Source of the DNA: an uncultured Alphaproteobacteria bacterium
GTDB lineage: Bacteria; Pseudomonadota; Alphaproteobacteria; Sneathiellales; Sneathiellaceae
Assembly: GCA_937910835.1 (NCBI GenBank)
Contig: CALEMG010000436.1
Coordinates: 1-10,559 of the forward strand
Length of the DNA: 10,559 bases
Direction: 5' to 3'
Both the position numbers and the translations under genes were made by a program. A model generated the notes under the pieces. The model did no database searches and was not told the origin of the DNA. It saw only the letters and a list, made by a program, of their open reading frames with translations. Of the stretch, positions 6,510-10,559 are shown piece after piece (the first letter of the stretch is position 1; each line of letters starts with the position of its first letter).

Positions 6510-7634
6510 ATGCGCTGGATTTCCAACATCTATCGGCTGGGCGTCAAGGAAATATTCAGTCTTCTGCGCGACCCAGTGCTGATGGGCCTGATCTTATACA
6601 CCTTCACATTTGCCTTCTACACCGTCGCCCACGGAGTACAGACCGAGTTGAACAATGCGTCCATCGCTGTTGTAGATGAGGATCGGTCGGAATTGTCAGG
6701 ACAGATCACGGGAGCGTTTCTACCGCCTTACTTTAAAACCCCGGTAGTAATCGATTTGAGCGAGGTCGATCCGGGTATGGACGCGGGCCGATATACTTTT
6801 GTGCTGGATATCCCCCCTGGTTTTGAGTCGGATGTGCTGGCCGGGCGCACCCCTGAAATCCAGCTTAATGTTGATGCAACCGCGATGACGATTGCCGGCA
6901 ACGGGGCGACTTATATTTCCAGCATCGTCAACGCCGAGCTGCTGAAATTTGTTAGCCGGTCCAGCGGCACCGTGGTTCTACCCGTCGATTTGCGGGTGCG
7001 AGCAAAATACAATCCAAACCTCCACTCCTCATGGTTCATGGCCGTGATGCAGATCATCAACAACCTGACAATCCTCGCAATCATTCTGAGCGGTGCTGCC
7101 GTGATCCGCGAGCGCGAACATGGAACCCTCGAGCACCTACTGGTGATGCCGGTTACCTCAAGCGAAATCATGTTGGCCAAGGTTTGGGCAAATGGGTTGG
7201 TTATAGTTCTGGCGGCGGTACTCTCACTGCTATTTGGCGTGCAGGGGATACTCGGTGTACCCATCGTCGGAGCGAGCGCGCTCTTTGCGCGCGGTTCGGC
7301 TGTGTACCTGTTTGCCGTAACTGCCATGGGGAGTACACTTTCGACAGTGGCGACGACTATGCCTCAGTTTGGATTGCTTTCTATCCCGGTTTTCGTTGCA
7401 ATGAACCTGTTGTCTGGAGGTATCACACCATTGGAGAGCATGCCGCAAGCACTGCAGAATACGGTGCAGGTTTTGCCTTCCACACATTTCATCAAATTCG
7501 CACAGGCGGTTCTGTATCGTGGTGCGGGGATTGAGATTGTTTGGCCTCAACTGCTGGCGACCACAGCGATTGGAGTTGCCTTTTTCGCTTTCGGCCTAGC
7601 TCGGTTTAGGGCGACACTGGCCTCGGCGAGATGA
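6510..7634 (+). CDS. yhhJ: ABC-2 type permease, partner of the RbbA-like protein
   Basis: This 374-residue inner-membrane permease of the ABC-2 family matches E. coli YhhJ in size and operon position. It starts with an amphipathic segment carrying the family motif KEIFSLLRDP (13-22), then one membrane helix at about 23-41. A large periplasmic domain spans about 43-170. The remaining hydrophobic segments are near 177-197, 224-248, 258-280, 284-304 and 346-365. The REREHGTLEHLLVMPV stretch (200-215) is the conserved cytoplasmic loop of ABC-2 permeases and lies where contact with an ATPase is expected. It carries no ATPase of its own. Most likely it forms a heterodimer with the permease half of the upstream RbbA-like protein and is powered by its two ATPase domains, while the HlyD-family protein provides the periplasmic duct. 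Only 3 bases separate it from the upstream stop, so it is translated from the same message. It is the last gene of the exporter operon. Confidence 0.9.
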   Translation: MRWISNIYRLGVKEIFSLLRDPVLMGLILYTFTFAFYTVAHGVQTELNNASIAVVDEDRSELSGQITGAFLPPYFKTPVVIDLSEVDPGMDAGRYTFVLDIPPGFESDVLAGRTPEIQLNVDATAMTIAGNGATYISSIVNAELLKFVSRSSGTVVLPVDLRVRAKYNPNLHSSWFMAVMQIINNLTILAIILSGAAVIREREHGTLEHLLVMPVTSSEIMLAKVWANGLVIVLAAVLSLLFGVQGILGVPIVGASALFARGSAVYLFAVTAMGSTLSTVATTMPQFGLLSIPVFVAMNLLSGGITPLESMPQALQNTVQVLPSTHFIKFAQAVLYRGAGIEIVWPQLLATTAIGVAFFAFGLARFRATLASAR

Positions 7635-7649
7635 AGATTGATGCAAGCA

Positions 7650-7678
7650 TTGTCGAAAGAAAAAACTCCCCCTTTATT
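7650..7678 (+). promoter_or_regulatory. Weak candidate promoter before the MaoC-phosphotransacetylase operon
   Basis: TTGTCG (7650-7655) and TTTATT (7673-7678) are 17 bases apart and each match the sigma-70 consensus at 4 of 6 positions. They lie in the 67-base gap between the permease gene and the next start, where no terminator hairpin is obvious. The next operon may therefore also be read from the exporter promoter. A clear GAGG ribosome-binding sequence follows at 7690-7693, 8 bases before the ATG at 7702. Confidence 0.2.
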
Positions 7679-7701
7679 GGGCATTAATTGAGGTTTTAAG
7701 A

Positions 7702-9111
7702 ATGACCACTGAAATGATGGAAAATGTCACATTCGATCATCTGGAGATAGGCCAGTTCGCCGAATTGAAACGGATACTCACCCAAAAGGACATACAATTA
7801 TTTTCAGCCGCTTCCGGTGATGCGAATCCTGCACATACGGACGAGCATTATACGGAAGCCAGCCTGTTTCGTGGAGTTATCGGACCTGGAATGTGGTCAG
7901 GCGGACTTATCTCCGCTTTACTCGGCATGGATCTTCCTGGCCCTGGTACAATCTATCTTGAACAGGATATGCATTTTAAAAAACCGGTACGACTTGGTGA
8001 TGAAGTCACAGCGCGTGTCACTGTCAAAACCAAGCATAAGGATAAGCCCATCGTAGTTTTTAGCTGCGTCGTTCTAAATGAAGAGGACGATATTCTGGTC
8101 GAAGGTGAAGCCACAGTTCTGGCCCCCACAAAAAAAATTAAGATGCTGCGCCCCAATATTCCATGGGTAAATGTCGTTGAAAAGGATCACTATAAGGAGA
8201 CAATGGAGAAATTCCGCTCTTTCGGCATATTAAAAGTGGCCGTTGTTCACCCTGTTCAGGCCAATGTCATTGATGCTGTCGCCGAAGCGGTTGAAGAAGA
8301 GCTGATTGACCCTATTTTGATCGGCCCTGAAAGCCGGATCAAAGAGGCGATCAAGGAAAGCAACATAAATGCCGAAGGTTGGACAATCATTGATACCCCG
8401 CACAGTCATGCGGCGGCGACTATGGCTGCCCAAATGGCGGCGTCTGGTCAAGTCGGCGCGATCATGAAAGGCTCCCTTCATACTGAAGAGCTACTAGACG
8501 CCATTGTTCCCTCTTCGGCGGGATTGCGTACAGAAAAACGCATTTCTCATGTCTATCTGATGAATATCCCTACCTATCACAAGCAATTGATGATTACAGA
8601 TGCAGCCATCAATATCACCCCAAATTTAGAACAAAAAGCCGATATCTGCCAAAATGCAATTGATGCGTGGCATGTACTGTTCAATCACAAGAACGGCGAT
8701 CCGAAAGTAGCGATCTTGTCAGCCACGGAAGAAGTCACATCTCGCATGCCTTCTACCATTGATGCGGCCGCGCTGTGTAAAATGTCTGACAGAGGGCAGA
8801 TCAAGAACGGGCGCCTTGACGGCCCGTTGGCTTTTGATAACGCGATCAGCGCGCAGGCGGTAAAAGATAAACACATTATATCCGATGTCGCAGGCGATGC
8901 CGATATCCTCGTTGTACCTGATATTGAAGCGGGCAATGCCCTCGCCAAACAGCTCATATTCTTAGGCAATGCCGACGCAGCAGGCATCGTTCTGGGTGCG
9001 CGCGTGCCTATTATCCTCACCAGCCGCGCCGATTCAAAACGTACAAGACTATTTTCATGCGGTGTGGCAATGGCACTGTCTTGTGCTCGCAGGGAAGGGC
9101 AGATTAAATAA
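7702..9111 (+). CDS. Bifunctional MaoC-type enoyl-CoA hydratase / phosphate acetyl(butyryl)transferase
   Basis: A 469-residue fusion. Residues 8-140 form a MaoC/R-hydratase hot-dog domain, with catalytic-type Asp40 and His45 in SGDANPAH, the same D-x4-H spacing as PhaJ-type (R)-specific enoyl-CoA hydratases. Residues about 160-469 form a phosphate acetyl/butyryltransferase domain that would convert acyl-CoA plus phosphate to acyl-phosphate plus CoA. Conserved blocks there include MKGSLHTEELL (255-265), DGPLAFDNAIS (373-383) and PDIEAGNALAKQL (406-418). The fusion suggests handling of short-chain acyl groups, perhaps those linked to polyhydroxyalkanoate or beta-oxidation, rather than acetyl-CoA alone. 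One oddity is IGPGMW (60-65), where I would expect a His before the GMW; that His is not catalytic as far as I know. The protein should be cytosolic. The TAA stop overlaps the ATG of the kinase gene by one base (TAATG), coupling the two enzymes that act in sequence. The in-frame ATGs at codons 5-6 are alternative starts, but 7702 has the best Shine-Dalgarno spacing. Confidence 0.92.
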   Translation: MTTEMMENVTFDHLEIGQFAELKRILTQKDIQLFSAASGDANPAHTDEHYTEASLFRGVIGPGMWSGGLISALLGMDLPGPGTIYLEQDMHFKKPVRLGDEVTARVTVKTKHKDKPIVVFSCVVLNEEDDILVEGEATVLAPTKKIKMLRPNIPWVNVVEKDHYKETMEKFRSFGILKVAVVHPVQANVIDAVAEAVEEELIDPILIGPESRIKEAIKESNINAEGWTIIDTPHSHAAATMAAQMAASGQVGAIMKGSLHTEELLDAIVPSSAGLRTEKRISHVYLMNIPTYHKQLMITDAAINITPNLEQKADICQNAIDAWHVLFNHKNGDPKVAILSATEEVTSRMPSTIDAAALCKMSDRGQIKNGRLDGPLAFDNAISAQAVKDKHIISDVAGDADILVVPDIEAGNALAKQLIFLGNADAAGIVLGARVPIILTSRADSKRTRLFSCGVAMALSCARREGQIK

Positions 9112-10223
9112 TGAGCCGGCTACTTGTCCTCAACACCGGCTCTTCTAGTGTCAAATTCCGGCTGTTTGATTTCGCAGAAGAAATCGTACTGCTGGCGGGC
9201 GGGAAGGTTACAGATATTGGCGGCGCAGCGATGTTTTCCGCGCAAGAAGAAGGTGAACCGAAACAAGAGCATCCTTTAGCCCCAAACGCTTCGCATGAAG
9301 AGGCGATTGATCTGATTTTAACATGGCTAACACATCGCAGTTTGACAATCCGCGCTGCCGCGCACCGCATTGTCCATGGCGGGGAAAAGTTTTTCACGGC
9401 GACGCGGCTTGATGATAGTTCACTTGACTACCTGCGCTCCTTAAGTCCGCTTGCCCCGTTGCATCAACCTCATAATCTGGCGGCAGTTGATATCTTGCAA
9501 AAGCGCCAACCGGATATGCCTCAATATGGCTGTTTCGATACTGCATTTCATGCGCGTCACGATCCATTGTTTCATGAATTCGCTCTGCCGGAAACTCTCC
9601 GCGAAAAGGGCATCAAACGCTATGGTTTTCACGGTCTCTCCTACGACTGGATTGCCCATAGCCTGAAAAGCGATTACCCGCATCTCTATGCCGGAAAAGT
9701 TGTCGCTGCCCATCTGGGCAATGGGGCGAGCCTCTGTGCTCTCCGTAATGGCCAAAGTATTGATACTACCATGGGCATGACAGCGTTGGATGGATTGCCG
9801 ATGGGCTCCCGGGTAGGCGCGATCGACGCAGGCGCTGTGATCTACATGCTTAATGAACTTAATATGTCCGTCGATGAGGTTGAGAAAATTCTTTATAACG
9901 AGTCCGGCCTCAAAGGACTATCGGGCCTCAGCAACGACGTCAAAATACTGTCTGAAAGCACGGATAAAAACGCAAAGTTCGCGTTGGAATATTTCGCATT
10001 AAAAACCGCGCAATATATCGCGGCGATGGCCGTCTCTATCGGTGGAATGGATGGGCTTATTTTTACTGGCGGCATCGGCGAGAATGCCGAAAATGTTCGG
10101 CGCTGGGTATTGGATCATCTCGCCCATCTACCTGATTTCGAGCTTCATATTATCCCGGCCAACGAAGAACGGGCCATGGCGCAAGATATCTGGGAGAATT
10201 TTAAATCGGAGATCACAGCATGA
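9111..10223 (+). CDS. ackA: Acetate/propionate-family kinase
   Basis: A 370-residue member of the acetokinase family (ASKHA fold), which transfers phosphate from acyl-phosphate to ADP, giving ATP and a carboxylate. Conserved residues known from Methanosarcina acetate kinase can be located: Asn8 in NTGSSSVK, Arg86 in AHRIVHGG, the catalytic Asp143 in CFDTAFH, His173 in YGFHGLS, the phosphate loop HLGNGAS (201-207), Arg234 in GLPMGSR, the adenosine-binding FTGGIGENA (318-326) and a C-terminal Glu pair at 352-353. All key residues are present, so the enzyme should be active although it is about 30 residues shorter than a typical AckA (near 400). The shortening is spread over loops and does not remove a motif. 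The gene starts inside the stop of the phosphotransacetylase fusion (TAATG) and overlaps fabI by 4 bases (ATGA). It would complete an acyl-CoA to ATP route. The preferred chain length (acetate, propionate, butyrate) cannot be told from the sequence. Confidence 0.93.
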   Translation: MSRLLVLNTGSSSVKFRLFDFAEEIVLLAGGKVTDIGGAAMFSAQEEGEPKQEHPLAPNASHEEAIDLILTWLTHRSLTIRAAAHRIVHGGEKFFTATRLDDSSLDYLRSLSPLAPLHQPHNLAAVDILQKRQPDMPQYGCFDTAFHARHDPLFHEFALPETLREKGIKRYGFHGLSYDWIAHSLKSDYPHLYAGKVVAAHLGNGASLCALRNGQSIDTTMGMTALDGLPMGSRVGAIDAGAVIYMLNELNMSVDEVEKILYNESGLKGLSGLSNDVKILSESTDKNAKFALEYFALKTAQYIAAMAVSIGGMDGLIFTGGIGENAENVRRWVLDHLAHLPDFELHIIPANEERAMAQDIWENFKSEITA

Positions 10224-10559
10224 GCCAAAGACCGCTAAAAGGCCTCGTCGTCGGGCTCGCCAATGAACAATCAATTGCGTGGGGCTGTGTGAAAGCGTTT
10301 CACGATTTTGGTGCGGAACTGGCAATTACTTATTTAAATGAAAAGACTCGTACTTATACCGAACCCTTGATGAGCCAGATCAAAGCACCGCTCTATCTGC
10401 CGCTCAATGTTACTAATAAATCACAAATGGACGCCGTATTCTCGGCTATCGACAAACAATGGGGTGGGCTGGATTTTATCCTGCAGTCCATCGCCTTTGC
10501 TCCGCGCGAAGATTTTCAAGGCCGCGTACTTGAGTGCTCTTCTTCCGGGTTCCATACAG
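10220..10559 (+). CDS. fabI: Enoyl-[acyl-carrier-protein] reductase FabI, 3'-truncated
   Basis: The first 113 residues of a short-chain dehydrogenase-fold enoyl-ACP reductase; the window ends before the catalytic Tyr/Lys region. The N-terminal nucleotide-binding pattern is the FabI form G-x5-S-x3-G (Gly12, Ser18, Gly22; LANEQSIAWG), followed by ELAITYLNEKTR, the acidic turn near PLNVTNKSQMD and the QSIAFAPRED block (89-98) that lies at the NAD pocket. FabI reduces trans-2-enoyl-ACP with NADH in the last step of fatty-acid elongation. The start at 10220 overlaps the kinase stop (ATGA) and has GGAG 8 bases upstream. Being coupled to a hydratase-phosphotransacetylase fusion and an acyl kinase, it may be a second, pathway-specific FabI rather than the housekeeping copy; that is inference, since the rest of the genome is not visible. 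Confidence 0.92.
   Translation, partial: MSQRPLKGLVVGLANEQSIAWGCVKAFHDFGAELAITYLNEKTRTYTEPLMSQIKAPLYLPLNVTNKSQMDAVFSAIDKQWGGLDFILQSIAFAPREDFQGRVLECSSSGFHT

Noticed and set aside
6911..7534. Overlapping open frames on both strands within the permease gene (138 and 167 residues)
   Set aside because: They are shadows of the ABC-2 permease gene with low-complexity, unstructured-looking translations and no recognisable motif.
7641..7650. Short inverted repeat ATGC-AA-GCAT before the MaoC fusion gene
   Set aside because: A 4-bp stem is expected by chance and no further symmetry extends it.

Overview
The window looks like a stretch of a proteobacterial chromosome or large plasmid, most likely from an alphaproteobacterium. 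This rests on gene content and protein style (a DUF442-sulfide:quinone reductase fusion, a MaoC-phosphotransacetylase fusion next to acetate kinase and FabI) and on a moderate GC content; no rRNA or other taxonomic marker is present, so it is a soft inference. All nine genes lie on the + strand with little space between them. The first and last are cut by the window edges. I see no tRNA or rRNA gene, insertion sequence, CRISPR array or phage gene.

Region 1 (1-2506) is a sulfide-detoxification pair. A metallo-beta-lactamase-fold persulfide dioxygenase of the ETHE1/Blh type is followed after 37 bases by a fusion of a DUF442 (rhodanese/phosphatase-like) domain with a type II sulfide:quinone oxidoreductase. 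The expected flow is: SQR oxidises H2S to a persulfide and passes electrons to quinone; the DUF442 domain may handle sulfane sulfur; the dioxygenase oxidises the persulfide to sulfite.

Region 2 (2507-2796) is a gene-free, rather AT-rich spacer. It holds a TATAAT box and a palindrome that may mark the promoter of the next operon.

Region 3 (2797-7634) is a three-gene ABC exporter operon matching the yhiI-rbbA-yhhJ group of enterobacteria: an HlyD-type membrane-fusion protein, a 911-residue protein with two ATPase domains fused to an ABC-2 permease (RbbA architecture), and a separate 374-residue ABC-2 permease. The genes overlap by 4 bases or are 3 bases apart, so they are almost certainly cotranscribed. 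The two ATPase domains have complementary defects, which predicts one working and one degenerate ATP site.

Region 4 (7702-10559) is an acyl-phosphate/fatty-acyl operon: a MaoC-type enoyl-CoA hydratase fused to a phosphate acyltransferase, an acetate/propionate-family kinase, and the start of enoyl-ACP reductase FabI. The genes are coupled by TAATG and ATGA overlaps. Together they could turn acyl-CoA into acyl-phosphate and then carboxylate plus ATP, with hydration and reduction of enoyl thioesters alongside.

Every gene can be assigned to a known family. The points most worth a second look are the altered DUF442 active-site loop (Gly to Val), the asymmetric RbbA ATP sites, and the co-location of sulfide oxidation, an RbbA-type exporter and acyl-phosphate metabolism. 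I see no clearly undescribed system.
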